From contig NZ_CP011803.1 in assembly GCF_001038625.1 (NCBI RefSeq), positions 2,294,001-2,358,000 of the forward strand: a stretch of 64,000 nt of DNA. Reading direction: 5' to 3'. Positions 26,354 through 37,079 of the stretch are shown here, in pieces (the first letter of the stretch is position 1; every line of letters begins with the position of its first letter). The stretch comes from Clostridium carboxidivorans P7. Lineage in GTDB: Bacteria > Bacillota > Clostridia > Clostridiales > Clostridiaceae. The notes beneath the pieces are model-generated. The model saw only the letters and a list, made by a program, of their open reading frames with translations. It did no database searches and had not been told where the DNA came from. The position numbers and the translations under genes were made by a program.

Positions 26354-26512
26354 ATTCTCATCTCCATTCGACTTAATTTTCTGTCAATAATTCAATGATA
26401 CGTTATTGCCAAATGGCTGTCAACTTGATGTCTAATTCCACCTAAAACTCGTAAAAAAATTACTAAATTTATGAGCTATTTATTAAATTAAAGCTTAAGG
26501 CATCTTCAAATT

Positions 26513-28519
26513 TTACACTTTAAACTTTGAAACTGTATTTACTAAGGAATCAGATTTTTCTTTTGCCTTTTCAGTTAATTCCACAACATGTCCTGACATT
26601 CTAGTTATGTAAGAAGTTTCACCTGCAATATTTTGAGCTCCACTTGCTTGTTCATTTCCACTATCAGATATTTCCTCCATCAATTTTGATACATTTTGAA
26701 CTGATGAAAGAAGCTCATGAGAAGTAGTACTAAAGTCTGTTACCATGTCACTTATATCTGAAAAATTCTTACTGGATTTTTCATGAGATACTACAATTTC
26801 ATTATAATCAGGCAAAATCTTTTTATCTATAAATTCCAATATTTCATAAGCACCAGATGATAAATTTCCTACAGCTTCTAAAATATTTTTAGTAACCTCC
26901 TGTATTCTACCTACAGTGTCTTTGGAATCATCAGAAAGACTCCTTATTTCATCTGCTACAACTGCAAACCCCTTACCTGCTTCTCCTGCTCTTGCAGCTT
27001 CAATAGATGCATTTAATGCTAGTAAATTAGTATTTTCCATAATATCAAGAATTGCTGAAGATAATTCATTGATCTTGGAAACCTCTTTTGACTCTTTAAT
27101 AGCATTTTCCAAACTTTCTTTTGTGTTTTTGTATATACTCATTATACTCTCTCTAGATTTTATGGCCTTTTGCTTCATTTCTTCTGACATATTACTTGCT
27201 TTTGAAACACTTTCAGAACTATGCTCAGCCTTTTGTGATATAGATTCTGCATTATTTTCTATTGTCTTTGATATGTCATTTATTTCTTCAGCAGATTCAG
27301 CAGTTTTCTCTGTTGTATCCGATAACTGTTCTGTAGTTGCTGATATCTCTTCTATACTTTTATTAAGATTCTCCATTTCCATATTGATTTGTTTCATATT
27401 TTCAGTTACATTTGAAGATTGTTCTATTATATTTTTAATTATGTTTCCCTGGCTTTCCTGCATATCCTTTACTGCAGTGGCAAGTATCCCGGATTCATCT
27501 TCCATTTTTAACAATTTTTCAGGTACTGGTATCGTAAAATCACCAGATGCTACTATTTTTAAATGCTTTGTAATTGCATTTATAGGTTTTGCTATAAGTG
27601 AAGTAATAAAAAATGCTATTAATACACCTATTAATACGAATATAATAGTAGTGGCTGTCTCCAGTATTTCATTTTTCGTAAGGCTTTCCATAACTTCAGA
27701 TTTAGGTACAGATATTCCTAATGACCAATTGGTACCTTTTACAGGCGCATAACCAATATATTTTTTTGTTCCATCTCTATATGTATAACCAGCTGCACCA
27801 CTCTTGCCTTCCATCATATAACCTTCAAATTTCATGAGCTCCTGCAAGCTTGGATCGCTTTTACTTTTCTCAATTACATTTTCCATTTTACGTACAAGGG
27901 ATATATCATTATTTGCTACATTATGTCCACTTTTGCTTATCATAAAAGTTGTTCCAGTTTTACCATACTTAATATTTTGCGTTAATTTGCTCAATTCACT
28001 TCCATCACGAGTAGCAATTAAAACTCCTTTAACTTTTCCACCATCCTTAATTGGAACGGCATAAGACATAACAAGTCTATTATCAGCTTTACCCAAAACA
28101 GGATCTGAAACTGAGCTCTTACCTTGAAGTGCTTGTTTATAGTTTTCCCTATCATATAAATTTGCCTTTACTCCATCTGTAAAGATAACATTACCACTAA
28201 CATCACCTATGCCCATGCTTATATGACCACTTCTCTGCACTTCATCTTTTAAAATATTTAGCTTTTGATCTACAGGCAAGGTATCACTCTTTATATAGTA
28301 ATTTCCTGCCAATGCCTCCATTGCATCTAATTGTCCTTCAACTTTAGTCTCAACAAACTTTGCAGATTGCTCTGCCATTTGAAATAAAGACTCAGTAGCA
28401 TTAGAAGCTAATGTGTTATAAGATTCTATAAAAGATACTGTTCCAAGTCCTATACAAATAATTAAAATCAACACTCCAAAGGATATAGCCATTTTTGTCT
28501 TAATACTCTTAAACTTCAA
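26513..28519 (-). CDS. Methyl-accepting chemotaxis protein with Cache sensor
   Basis: 668 residues from a TTG at 28519, seven bases after GGGAGG; longer readings overlap that site. Helix about residues 9-28, double-Cache outer domain (about 35-285; [19 protein letters not shown] near its end), second helix about 297-318, HAMP ([19 protein letters not shown]), then signalling domain with tip [19 protein letters not shown]. Cache sensors bind amino acids or organic acids. The gene is divergent from another Cache chemoreceptor. Confidence 0.93.
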   Translation of the reverse strand: MKFKSIKTKMAISFGVLILIICIGLGTVSFIESYNTLASNATESLFQMAEQSAKFVETKVEGQLDAMEALAGNYYIKSDTLPVDQKLNILKDEVQRSGHISMGIGDVSGNVIFTDGVKANLYDRENYKQALQGKSSVSDPVLGKADNRLVMSYAVPIKDGGKVKGVLIATRDGSELSKLTQNIKYGKTGTTFMISKSGHNVANNDISLVRKMENVIEKSKSDPSLQELMKFEGYMMEGKSGAAGYTYRDGTKKYIGYAPVKGTNWSLGISVPKSEVMESLTKNEILETATTIIFVLIGVLIAFFITSLIAKPINAITKHLKIVASGDFTIPVPEKLLKMEDESGILATAVKDMQESQGNIIKNIIEQSSNVTENMKQINMEMENLNKSIEEISATTEQLSDTTEKTAESAEEINDISKTIENNAESISQKAEHSSESVSKASNMSEEMKQKAIKSRESIMSIYKNTKESLENAIKESKEVSKINELSSAILDIMENTNLLALNASIEAARAGEAGKGFAVVADEIRSLSDDSKDTVGRIQEVTKNILEAVGNLSSGAYEILEFIDKKILPDYNEIVVSHEKSSKNFSDISDMVTDFSTTSHELLSSVQNVSKLMEEISDSGNEQASGAQNIAGETSYITRMSGHVVELTEKAKEKSDSLVNTVSKFKV

Positions 28520-28861
28520 TTTAATTCCTCCCATTCCTCTTGCTATCAATTTATTGAAATTATGTATCAAATGATAACTGTTGTTATTTATATTTTACAC
28601 TATATTAATTATTTTTCAACATTAATTATTTTTTAACATACATTTTAAACATATAAATCTTTAATACAACCTGCATAAATAGTTTTTAATTTTTTATATT
28701 ATATACAAAAATCACCAGAAACTATTTATTACTTCATATGTATTTATTTCTATGCTAAAAAAAGCAGAGTTGAAAACCAATAAAACTAGGTATACAATGT
28801 CATTTGCGTAACTAATTTTATTTATACATTACACATATTTAAAAAGGAGACAGTATAACTC
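28520..28861. other. Divergent promoter region between two chemoreceptor genes
   Basis: 342 bases, about 80% A+T. It contains ATTAATTATTTTT-type direct repeats around 28605-28640. I found no clear sigma-D promoter or hairpin; the ribosome site of the plus-strand gene (AAAAAGGAGACAG) is at its end. Confidence 0.4.
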
Positions 28862-30856
28862 ATGAAAAGCATTAAACAAAACATAACATTAATTATCTCA
28901 TCTATATGCATACTAAGTTTATTGGTATTAGCTTCAGTAAGTTATTTTATATCTTACAATTTAATAATGAATGAATCTAAAGGTAAAATTATTGCACAAT
29001 CAGGTAAATATTCTGAAATGATTAATGGATGGATGGATGGTCAAGGAAAAATAGTTAAAGAAATTGGCGGAAGCATTGAAGAAATGGATGTAAATGATAA
29101 TAATAAGATTTTAGAATATTTACAAAAAAAGACAAAGGATAATCCTAACACTGCAGGTGCATATATAGGTTTCAAAGACAAACGATATTTAGACGGATCT
29201 GGATGGGTACCTGACAAAGATTTTGATTGTACTCAAAGGGATTGGTATAAAGATGCTGTCAAGAAAAATGGACTAGTTTATTCCCAGCCTTATTTAGATG
29301 AACTTACAAAGAAAATAGTAGTTTCTATATCTAAACCTATAGTAAAAAATAATGAAATAATTGGAGTTGTAAGTTGTGATATTAAATTAGATACAATTAC
29401 AAATACATTAGAAAAATCAAAAACTATAAATAACAGCTATGCATTTTTATTAGATAACAAAAATAATTTTATAGTTCACCCTAATAAAGATTTTCAACCT
29501 GCTAAAGACAAAAGTAAAAACATTAGCACAATTATGAATGGAAGATTTTCTAAAATATTAAACAATCAAATAACTTTATTAAAGGATTTTGATAACAAAG
29601 AGAAATATTTTGTCAATAGTAAAATTGATTCTTGTAATTGGATTGTTGGTATTGCAGTACCTAAAAGTGAATTAGAAAAACCCTTACACTCATTACTTAT
29701 AGGATTTATTTTAGTAATAATTACAGTATTAGTACTTTCAATTTTATTTTCTTTATACATAGGAGGAAAAATTGCAAATCCAATAATATCTTTAACAAAA
29801 TCGGTAAATAAAACTTCTAATCTGGATTTAACTTCTGATAATAGCTGCGATTATTTATTAGGAAGAAAAGATGAAATAGGACAACTTGCTAATGCTGCAA
29901 TTTCAATGAAAAGTTCAATTATAGAATTAATAAAACAAGTAAAAGATGAATCATATATAATAGAAATTATAGTAAATAATATAAAAGAGAAAATGTCAAA
30001 TTTAAATGAAGATGTAACCGAAGTATCCTCAAATACAGAAGAATTATCAGCAGGTATGGAAGAAACTACTGCCTCCGCTGAAGAAATGTCAGCTGCAGCA
30101 CAAGAAATAGGTCAAGCTACTCATATTATAGCTGAAAAATCCCAACAAGGTGCAGTGCAAGCTGAAAAAATAAATGAAAGAGCAGCTAAAACTAAAGAAA
30201 ATATACAAATATCTCAGAAAAAAGGTTTTGAAATATTTGCAAATACAACAAAAGAACTTGAAATTTCTATAAAAAATTCAAGTGTTGCAGAAGAAATAAA
30301 CGTACTTTCAGATACTATTATGGAAATAACAGAACAAACAGGTCTTTTAGCTTTAAATGCATCCATTGAAGCTGCAAGAGCAGGAGAATCAGGAAAAGGA
30401 TTTGCAGTAGTTGCTGAAGAAATTAAAGAACTTGCAGAAAAATCAAAAGATGCAGCTTCTAAAATACAAAATATAACTAATAAGGTAATTGAAGCAGTAA
30501 AAAACCTTTCTCAAAATTCCACTAATATTTTAAAGTTTATGGAGACTGATGTAATTAATGATTATAAATCAATGATTACGGTGGCAGATGAATATAGTAA
30601 TGATGCTAAATTTGTAGAAAGTTTAGTAGTAGGTTTTAGTTCTACCTCACAGGAACTTTTAGCATCAATTAGTGATGTACTCAAAACTATAGATGGTGTA
30701 ACACAGTCTGCAAGTGAAGGAACAAATGAAGTAGTAAATATTTCAGATAAAGTACTTGGAATTAACGATAATTCAAATTATATATTAGAACAAGTGCTTA
30801 AAGCAAAAGAGTGTTCTGATAAATTAAAAATCCAAATTTCTAAATTTAAAATTTAA
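28862..30856 (+). CDS. Methyl-accepting chemotaxis protein with Cache sensor
   Basis: 664 residues. Helix about residues 9-29, double-Cache domain ([17 protein letters not shown] and [19 protein letters not shown] are the typical dCache_1 features; [19 protein letters not shown] follows), second helix about 280-302, HAMP, then signalling domain with tip [20 protein letters not shown]. The FDCTQRDWY and YLDE region suggests an amino-acid or amine-type binding pocket, an inference. Followed by a strong terminator. Confidence 0.93.
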   Translation: MKSIKQNITLIISSICILSLLVLASVSYFISYNLIMNESKGKIIAQSGKYSEMINGWMDGQGKIVKEIGGSIEEMDVNDNNKILEYLQKKTKDNPNTAGAYIGFKDKRYLDGSGWVPDKDFDCTQRDWYKDAVKKNGLVYSQPYLDELTKKIVVSISKPIVKNNEIIGVVSCDIKLDTITNTLEKSKTINNSYAFLLDNKNNFIVHPNKDFQPAKDKSKNISTIMNGRFSKILNNQITLLKDFDNKEKYFVNSKIDSCNWIVGIAVPKSELEKPLHSLLIGFILVIITVLVLSILFSLYIGGKIANPIISLTKSVNKTSNLDLTSDNSCDYLLGRKDEIGQLANAAISMKSSIIELIKQVKDESYIIEIIVNNIKEKMSNLNEDVTEVSSNTEELSAGMEETTASAEEMSAAAQEIGQATHIIAEKSQQGAVQAEKINERAAKTKENIQISQKKGFEIFANTTKELEISIKNSSVAEEINVLSDTIMEITEQTGLLALNASIEAARAGESGKGFAVVAEEIKELAEKSKDAASKIQNITNKVIEAVKNLSQNSTNILKFMETDVINDYKSMITVADEYSNDAKFVESLVVGFSSTSQELLASISDVLKTIDGVTQSASEGTNEVVNISDKVLGINDNSNYILEQVLKAKECSDKLKIQISKFKI

Positions 30857-30906
30857 GCAAATTTTTAAAAACAGCAATTATAAGATTTCTTCTAATCTAA
30901 TTTTAA

Positions 30907-30970
30907 AAATGTGGCTGCTGCATTAAGAATAATTGTGTGTAAATTTCTTAGTGCAGCAGCCGCATTTTTT
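30907..30970 (+). terminator. Strong intrinsic terminator
   Basis: AATGTGGCTGCTGCATTAAG pairs with CTTAGTGCAGCAGCCGCATT (two wobble or mismatched positions), then TTTTTTA. Confidence 0.9.
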
Positions 30971-31043
30971 ACATAATATAACATTGAACATATTATAAAA
31001 TTGTTATTTCTTTATTCTTGTTTTTAGCAGGACAACAAATCTT

Positions 31044-31595
31044 TTATCTTATAAGTATCCCATAAAAAATAATATCTATTAATTCTTCAATTCCCTTATT
31101 CAAACTCATATTGTTTTCTTGAAGGAACTCATCACTTAATAAGGCTAATGTAACTTTATCAAGTACATAATTTATAATTTGCGGGTTTATCTTTTTTGAC
31201 ACTTCACCACTTTTTATTCCTTCATCTAATATATTCCTTACCATTTTAAGTTTAAAATTTCTCTGTTCCTCTAATGCACTCCATAATTCTGGATACATTT
31301 TTCTAATTTCCTCTAAAAGCTCTAAAGGTATATTATATTTATGGTATGAAATCATTGCAGCTGTTAGTTTTTCTTTAAGTTCATGAGCTTCTGCAACAGC
31401 CGCTTCAGTTAGATTTTTATTATCTTCTAAGCTGCTTCTTACAAGTTCTATCATTAATTCATCTTTACTTTTGAAATATGTGTATATAGTCTGTTTTCCT
31501 ATATGGAGCTCTTTTGAAATATCATTCATAGTAAAGCCATTTATACCCTTAACTTTAACAAGCCTATAAACAGCATCAAGTATTCTTTCTTTCAA
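31044..31595 (-). CDS. TetR-family transcriptional regulator
   Basis: 183 residues. N-terminal helix-turn-helix: ILDAVYRLVKVKGINGFTMN, ISKELHIGKQTIYTYFKSKD. C-terminal ligand domain all-helical. The TTG start at 31595 is seven bases after AAGGAGG. It lies after the M20 peptidase gene on the same strand, separated by 58 bases; the usual role is repression of its own operon or a neighbour. The inducer is unknown. Confidence 0.9.
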   Translation of the reverse strand: MKERILDAVYRLVKVKGINGFTMNDISKELHIGKQTIYTYFKSKDELMIELVRSSLEDNKNLTEAAVAEAHELKEKLTAAMISYHKYNIPLELLEEIRKMYPELWSALEEQRNFKLKMVRNILDEGIKSGEVSKKINPQIINYVLDKVTLALLSDEFLQENNMSLNKGIEELIDIIFYGILIR

Positions 31596-31653
31596 GCTAT
31601 TCCCTCCTTATTTTACATTGATATTATAACATGAATAAGTTTTAATCATAATC

Positions 31654-32988
31654 CTAACTTTTTAAAATTCTGCTGCTACTATACCCTGTAAGAAGTTTAT
31701 ATATAGCATCTGTACCAAACTTAAGTGCTTTTATTGGTATTCTTTCATTTGCTGAATGTATAAGCTTAGAATAATCTACACCCTTTTCAAAATACATTGG
31801 TGTAAAACCATAAGTCTGTATTCCAAGTTTTGAAAAATGTCTTGCATCTGTTACCCCGCTTGCAAAATAAGGTATTGGTGCACCCTCATTATCCTTTTCC
31901 TTTAAAATGTCTCCTAAAAATTTATAAAGTCCCATATTAAGCTTATTGGGTCCTTTCACAAAGTTTGTAATTTCCATGTTAACTTCTTTTCCAAGTAATG
32001 TTTTTATTTCTTTCTTAAGATTATCTGAACCATACCCAGGCAGTATTCTACCATCAAACTCAAGAGTTATTTCTTGTGGTATAACATTAATTTTCTTTCC
32101 TCCCCTTACAATTGTAGGAGTAATTGTATTGTGAAGCAGTGGCTCGAAAAATCTCCCTTTACCCTTTAAAAGCTTAAGTGTCTTATTGCAGGTAATAGGA
32201 TTCATCAGTGATTTAAAAATAATTTTATATGGAGATGGCAGTACGGCTGAAAGCTCAGATAACATCAGTTTTACTTCAGGTATAATGTGACAAGGCAAGT
32301 ACTTTTTATCCATTGTATTCAGAACGTATCCAAGCTGCCCCATTGCTCCTCCCCTAACAGGCATAGAACCATGGCCGCCTTCACCCTTAAATGTCATTTT
32401 CACATCACATTTTTGCTTTTCTCCTATCATTATGGGATAAACTTTCCTTTCTCCAAAATACATAGTAAATCCACCAATTTCTCCAATAGCATATTTTACA
32501 TCTTTAAAAAGTCCTGCATATTCATCACATACATATTTTGCCCCTTGTATTCCACCATTTTCTTCATCACACACAATCATTAAAATAATATCTCCAGAAG
32601 GCTTTTTTCCTTCCCTTTTCATTTTTATAAGCGCTGAACACATCATTGCAACTGCACCCTTCATATCCAGAGTACCTCTTCCCCAAATACATCCATCACT
32701 TATTTTTCCTGTAAACGGACCATGCTTCCAATTTTCACCTTCTGTTGTGACAACATCAACATGACCATACATAAGTAAAGGAGGTGCTTCGCTTTTTCCT
32801 TCATAACAAACATATAAATTAAGTCTCTCATCATTTTTGCCTATGATTTGAGTTTTAAATCCTTCACTCTTAAAAATGCCTTCAAGAAATAATATACATT
32901 CTCTCTCCTTTCCTGGAGGATTTGTAGTGTTAAAGCCTATAAGCCTTTGAAGTAAATTTATACTAAAATCATCAATATTAATCCCCAT
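31654..32988 (-). CDS. M20-family metallopeptidase
   Basis: 444 residues. Zinc-site residues in MYGHVDVVTTEG, GRGTLDMKGAVAM, CDEENGGIQGA and near the C-terminus TDARHFSKLGIQTYGFTP, the layout of the ArgE/DapE/carboxypeptidase group. A dimerisation insert lies at about residues 195-310. It removes an acyl or amino-acid group from a small substrate; which one is not decidable. Preceded by AGGGGGAATAAGT and 15 bases downstream of the CapA-like gene, so the two are co-transcribed. Confidence 0.88.
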   Translation of the reverse strand: MGINIDDFSINLLQRLIGFNTTNPPGKERECILFLEGIFKSEGFKTQIIGKNDERLNLYVCYEGKSEAPPLLMYGHVDVVTTEGENWKHGPFTGKISDGCIWGRGTLDMKGAVAMMCSALIKMKREGKKPSGDIILMIVCDEENGGIQGAKYVCDEYAGLFKDVKYAIGEIGGFTMYFGERKVYPIMIGEKQKCDVKMTFKGEGGHGSMPVRGGAMGQLGYVLNTMDKKYLPCHIIPEVKLMLSELSAVLPSPYKIIFKSLMNPITCNKTLKLLKGKGRFFEPLLHNTITPTIVRGGKKINVIPQEITLEFDGRILPGYGSDNLKKEIKTLLGKEVNMEITNFVKGPNKLNMGLYKFLGDILKEKDNEGAPIPYFASGVTDARHFSKLGIQTYGFTPMYFEKGVDYSKLIHSANERIPIKALKFGTDAIYKLLTGYSSSRILKS

Positions 32989-33003
32989 ACTTATTCCCCC
33001 TAT

Positions 33004-34347
33004 TTATTTCACAAGTAAATTACCATGTTCCTTTGGAAGCAGGCATTTATATAAATATTTTTTAAGTCTTTTTAATTCTTCAATTTCCTTATCATTAAAA
33101 TCGTATAAATTTTCACCACTTTCAAGCTGCTTTAAAAGTTTTTCAAATCTTAAAAATTTAAATGTGTTACAGTAATTATTTTGAAATCCTGTGTAGATGT
33201 ATATTGGTAAAACTTTAAGACCTGTAATCAAAGTAACCTGTTTTTCTTTTAAAATGCCTTTTGAAATTTCAAGACCAATTATCCAGGAAAGCTTTGTATT
33301 TTTCGTATATTTATGATAAGCTACAAAATCTCCAAGAGAATATATAATAAATCCATTCTTTGCTTCACCTGTAAAAGGATCTTTAAATTCATATTTTTCC
33401 ATAGGCTGTACAACATGAGGATGACCACCAAGAATGATATCAATTCCACATTCCATAATTTTATGCCCCATATCAATTACATTTTGAATAGGATAGGTTT
33501 CAAATTCAATACTCCAATGAAGCACTGCCACAACAATATCTGCTCCCTTTTTCCTAGCACTAGCAGCATGTTTTTTTATAATTTCAATATCCGTATCAGG
33601 TTTATTTAATCTAATATAATTTGTAAGATATTCTTTTTCCTTTGTCGTTTCTCTTCCATTAAGACTATAAGTATAAGATAAAAAAGCAATTTTAATACCG
33701 TTCTTTTCTATTATAGGTGTATCATCCTGTTCTTCTTTTGATCTTGACGTACCAACATGTGGATATCCCTTAGAATCAAGGAAATCAAGATTTTCAATTA
33801 AACCATCCTCACCTTGGTCAAGACAATGATTATTAGCTGTAGAAAAAAAATTTATACCTTTTCCATTTAAGCAAAACCTTTCAAACATTTCAGGACTTGT
33901 ATTTAAAGCAGGTGGGGATGTAAATTCTGTAGGCACACCCTTTGAAGAATGTTTAGGATTTAATGGTGCTTCCAAATTTGCCACAACAATATCTCCAGAA
34001 AAATAAAAATCACCTACATCTTCCCACATGTTTTTTGTATTATCTGGTCTTATATGAGCCGATGCATTTAAATCACCTGCAGCAGTTAAAAACAAGCTGC
34101 TCTTTTTAACAAAATCCTTTGGTGGATTGTAATTCAAATTTTGATATAAAAAATATTCTTCAATATTCTTTCCTCTTTCCCCCATATCAGGCTGTTTAAT
34201 AAAAAATTTATATCCCCACCAAAGCTTTTCTCTCCAATCCATGTATTTGAAATTATCTTCATATTCCTGTGAATACTTATATTTTTTATAATTTATTAAA
34301 CCAGCTGTTTTTAATACTGTTTTTATCATACCTGTTTTAATACTCAA
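33004..34347 (-). CDS. CapA-family (PGA_cap) protein
   Basis: 447 residues. Metallophosphatase-like motifs of the CapA family: TAAGDLNASAH, VVANLEAPLNPKH, STANNHCLDQGEDGL, VAVLHWSIEFETYP, LGGHPHVVQPMEKYE and YSLGDFVAYH. CapA is needed for poly-gamma-glutamate capsule production in Bacillus, but many relatives outside capsule loci have unknown roles. No signal peptide is seen, unlike classical CapA. Start TTG at 34347 after GGGTGGGAG. It is in an operon with an M20 peptidase, which hints at a shared peptide or glutamyl substrate. Confidence 0.8.
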   Translation of the reverse strand: MSIKTGMIKTVLKTAGLINYKKYKYSQEYEDNFKYMDWREKLWWGYKFFIKQPDMGERGKNIEEYFLYQNLNYNPPKDFVKKSSLFLTAAGDLNASAHIRPDNTKNMWEDVGDFYFSGDIVVANLEAPLNPKHSSKGVPTEFTSPPALNTSPEMFERFCLNGKGINFFSTANNHCLDQGEDGLIENLDFLDSKGYPHVGTSRSKEEQDDTPIIEKNGIKIAFLSYTYSLNGRETTKEKEYLTNYIRLNKPDTDIEIIKKHAASARKKGADIVVAVLHWSIEFETYPIQNVIDMGHKIMECGIDIILGGHPHVVQPMEKYEFKDPFTGEAKNGFIIYSLGDFVAYHKYTKNTKLSWIIGLEISKGILKEKQVTLITGLKVLPIYIYTGFQNNYCNTFKFLRFEKLLKQLESGENLYDFNDKEIEELKRLKKYLYKCLLPKEHGNLLVK

Positions 34348-34425
34348 TACACTCCCACCCTTAAATCTTTTTAAAAACTATAAATACGTTTTGGGTTTTT
34401 ATAGTCTTAAAGTTATTATAGGACT

Positions 34426-34700
34426 ACAGAAAATTTCTGTCAATAACAAAATGGGAAAGTGCATGGACCATTCCAAATATGATCATAGTTAATACTGCCG
34501 GAATACAGTCAAGCCAAAATGCTGTACAAATAAGACAACATACAGGAAAAATGAAATAATCCTAAATATATTTTCAATAGTCCCTATAAATCTCATACTA
34601 CTTCCAAGGGTATCAGGAATGTCTGTTGGTGGTGATATAAAATAAACAATGTTAGGCAGCATAAGCAATGTGAATATAATGACTGCTTTATAGGAAAAGG
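34426..34700 (-). pseudogene. Decayed integral-membrane protein gene (frameshifted, internal deletion)
   Basis: On the minus strand two frames together read like a known clostridial small membrane protein: KAVIIFTLLMLPNIVYFISP followed by TIENIFRIISFF in one frame, then, after a one-base shift near 34545, TAFWLDCIPAVLTMIIFG and MVHALSHFVIDRN ending at a stop near 34426. The protein family usually has about 200 residues with several helices between these parts, so a central piece seems lost as well as the frame. No start codon or ribosome site remains. Confidence 0.6.
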
Positions 34701-34816
34701 TAAACTTATAAGATCATTATTAGATTATATCAAATCGTAAAATTCGATTAAATTGATTAAAATAATCGACTTATCATTGTATATGTTTTATGATACACTG
34801 ATGTAAAATACAATTT

Positions 34817-34860
34817 AAGTTAAAATTCAAACTTCCGCTGCATCTCGCAGTACATTATGC
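34817..34860 (-). repeat. Solo end of the A-type palindromic element
   Basis: AAGTTAAAATTCAAACTTCC, then GCTGCA and TACATTATGC is the reverse complement of the left end at 7128 and 61376. It lies 40 bases before the QueG-like gene. Confidence 0.65.
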
Positions 34861-34902
34861 TTAATTGGTGTATTAATTAAAAAGAGAGGATTGAATAAAT
34901 TT

Positions 34903-35583
34903 ATGGATAGTAATTATATAAAAAAATTAGCTTACTCCTTTGGTGCTGATGTATGTGGAATTGGGAGTATAGATAGATTTAAAGATGCTCCAAAGGGTTT
35001 TCATCCACTGGATATTTATCCTGAAGCAAAATCAGTTATATCCATTGGTAAACACTTTCCAGCAAGCTTATTTGCTGCAAATACAAAAGCTCCTTATACT
35101 CTTGTAAAAAATAAATCAGTTCAATTATTAGATGACATTGCCATTAAACTGACTTTTCATATTGAAGATCAAGGTTACAAGGCAATTCCAATTCCATCTG
35201 ACGAACCTTATGAATATTGGGATTCAGAAAACAAACATGGCAGGGGAATATTGTCACTAAAGCATGCAGCTCAAGCTTGTGGTGTAGGATGTATTGGAAA
35301 AAACACATTATTGGTAAATGAAAAATACGGCAACAGGCTTTATCTTGGAGCAGTGATTACAAATATAGAATTAGCTTCAGATGCTTTATCACGTAATTTA
35401 TGTATTGAAAGCTGCAATCTTTGTTTAAAATCCTGTCCTCAATCTGCACTAGATGGCACTACAATAATTCAAAAGAAATGTAGACAATCCTGTATCTCCT
35501 CAACTCCTGGTGGTGGCTTTATATATTCCTGCTATACTTGTAGAGAAGTATGTCCTTTTTCAAAAATATCAAGTGATTCTTAA
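34903..35583 (+). CDS. Short QueG-like iron-sulfur protein
   Basis: 226 residues from ATG 34903 (a TTG at 34891 abuts AGAGAGGA). The N-terminal part (YSFGADVCGIGSIDRFKDAP) and the middle (GRGILSLKHAAQACGVGCIG, KNTLLVNEKYGNRLYLGAVI) match the epoxyqueuosine reductase family. Two cysteine clusters follow: CIESCNLCLKSCP and CRQSC with SCYTCREVCPFS, enough for two [4Fe-4S] centres. True QueG is about 380 residues with a C-terminal HEAT-like region, absent here. It is therefore a paralogue of unknown substrate rather than QueG itself. Confidence 0.75.
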   Translation: MDSNYIKKLAYSFGADVCGIGSIDRFKDAPKGFHPLDIYPEAKSVISIGKHFPASLFAANTKAPYTLVKNKSVQLLDDIAIKLTFHIEDQGYKAIPIPSDEPYEYWDSENKHGRGILSLKHAAQACGVGCIGKNTLLVNEKYGNRLYLGAVITNIELASDALSRNLCIESCNLCLKSCPQSALDGTTIIQKKCRQSCISSTPGGGFIYSCYTCREVCPFSKISSDS

Positions 35584-35584
35584 G

Positions 35585-35812
35585 TTCAGATGGAGTTTGC
35601 TTACAAGAATGACTTTCTCCTGAGCAAAGCTAGTTAAATGTCATTTAGACATTTAACCCAGCTGAACCTGAACTTAAGAAGAACTTATCCAGGCGCGTAG
35701 CAGTGATTATCCACCACTTTGATAGAAAAGCATATATCCCAAATCTTCGATTTGGTGATAGTCGCTTTCACTGTGTGCGATGGGGTGTTAGCAATGGTAG
35801 CGATCGGATAAA
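35585..35812. other. GC-richer structured intergenic block
   Basis: Several nested inverted repeats: TTAAGTTCAG with CTGAACTTAA, AAATGTCATTTAGACATTT, CAAATCTTCGATTTG, and TTATCC near 35688 opposite GGATAA near 35806. Base content is higher in G+C than the flanks. It has no ORF and looks like another small mobile or RNA-like element, though I see no second copy in the window. Confidence 0.4.
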
Positions 35813-35816
35813 AATA

Positions 35817-35859
35817 AAGTTCCATTAAAGCTTATATTTTAAAGCTTTAATGGAACTTT
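35817..35859. terminator. Bidirectional terminator between converging genes
   Basis: AAAGTTCCATTAAAGCTT pairs with AAGCTTTAATGGAACTTT, 18 bp, with T-runs on both strands. Confidence 0.9.
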
Positions 35860-35877
35860 ATTTTTTAATTCATTTTT

Positions 35878-36972
35878 CTATTTGATAGTAAAGCTATCCA
35901 TTATTTGAAAGTTCATTCTAAAACCTTTGAAAGAAGAGTTATCAGTACCATTTATTTTATTTGTTATAAAAATGTAATAATTTTGCCCAAGTTCATATGG
36001 TTTATATGGAGTTATACTTATAGATTTTTTATCTTCCAACAAACGTACTGCTGTTGGAATTATATTTCCATTGCTATCTGTCACATAAACATTTGAACCA
36101 TTTACATTTTGTTCTTTAAGCTGTTGATTAAAGCATATTTTCCACTGCTTATTTTGAGAAACATTTGAGTAATTCTTTAAATCCTGCCAGTTTTTGTCCT
36201 TTAACCAATTGATATCTACAGGTAAATTTATTTTACTTAAAGGAAATGCGGATTTTTCATTATATTTTTGCGGAGTTCCCAGTGCATATTGTACACTTAC
36301 ATTACTATTTAATTTTAAATCCTTTATTTTGTTCTTCCATTGATCATTGTTATTAACATAAAACAGCTCTGATTCATTACTTTCATTTTGAATTTCTAAA
36401 AATATAAAATCATTTGTGGTATATATATTTTTTAACTGACCCAAAATGAAAGAGGAACCTATTATTGGATTATCATCATCTTTTTTAGCACCTAGCAAAT
36501 CATAAACTTTTCCAGAAGAATTTTTTACGCTTATGTTTGGAGATGATACTTGAGTCTTTATTATAGTATAAGGATAAGTTACCATTTGATTTACTAATGA
36601 ATTTTTATCTGGCTTTGTTTCTTCTACCAATATATTTGCTTTTCCATTTGCATCTTCTACAGAATCTACTTTAATACTGTAACCACCAGTAGGTTTTTCT
36701 CCTGACATAACAGCCACATATAAATTATTTGAAGTACTGTCTAAATAATAAACAAATCCTTCAGTATTCTTATAGGTATCTATTGCTTTTGTTAAAGCGT
36801 CTGGAGCATCATTATATGTTATCACCTGAAAGTTAACTTTATTATAAACTTCTGGCTGCTGGCTAACATAGTTTGTAACCTGAGTTACCCCAGCTCCCTT
36901 TGCTGAAATAGGTGCCCATATCACTCCTGCAGCTAGCACAATACATATAGGTATTAATTTTTTTCTAATCAT
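35878..36972 (-). CDS. Secreted protein with PrcB-like and SbsA Ig-like domains
   Basis: 364 residues. Signal peptide (MIRKKLIPICIVLAAGVIWA, cleavage near SAKGA). Residues about 40-125 resemble the PrcB C-terminal domain (PTGGYSIKVDSVEDANGK, VNQMVTYPYTIIKTQ). The C-terminal 100 residues resemble an SbsA/Big_5 Ig-like domain (VYVTDSNGNIIPTAVRLLED, then SISITPYKPYELGQNYYIFI). The middle is unassigned. It is preceded by a promoter almost identical to that of the ECF sigma gene just upstream, so it should belong to that sigma regulon and act at the cell surface. Confidence 0.7.
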   Translation of the reverse strand: MIRKKLIPICIVLAAGVIWAPISAKGAGVTQVTNYVSQQPEVYNKVNFQVITYNDAPDALTKAIDTYKNTEGFVYYLDSTSNNLYVAVMSGEKPTGGYSIKVDSVEDANGKANILVEETKPDKNSLVNQMVTYPYTIIKTQVSSPNISVKNSSGKVYDLLGAKKDDDNPIIGSSFILGQLKNIYTTNDFIFLEIQNESNESELFYVNNNDQWKNKIKDLKLNSNVSVQYALGTPQKYNEKSAFPLSKINLPVDINWLKDKNWQDLKNYSNVSQNKQWKICFNQQLKEQNVNGSNVYVTDSNGNIIPTAVRLLEDKKSISITPYKPYELGQNYYIFITNKINGTDNSSFKGFRMNFQIMDSFTIK

Positions 36973-37033
36973 TTATAAATCTCCCCCTAATTATATAGTT
37001 TCTACTATTTCACACATAATTCATTTTCACTAC

Positions 37034-37065
37034 TTAGACGTATAAAAAACAAAATGCGCTCCATA
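37034..37065 (-). promoter_or_regulatory. ECF sigma promoter of the secreted-protein gene
   Basis: On the minus strand TATGGAGCGCA, then TATACGTCTAA, 32 bases in all. It aligns without gaps to the promoter at 38586-38617 (TATGAAGCGTA ... TATACGTCTAA). Confidence 0.75.
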
Positions 37066-37079
37066 TTTTTTTGTAAATA

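Noticed and set aside
26916..27752. 278-codon plus-strand ORF opposite a chemoreceptor gene
   Set aside because: Ser/Ile/Phe-rich mirror of the coiled-coil coding strand; no ribosome site and no recognisable domain.
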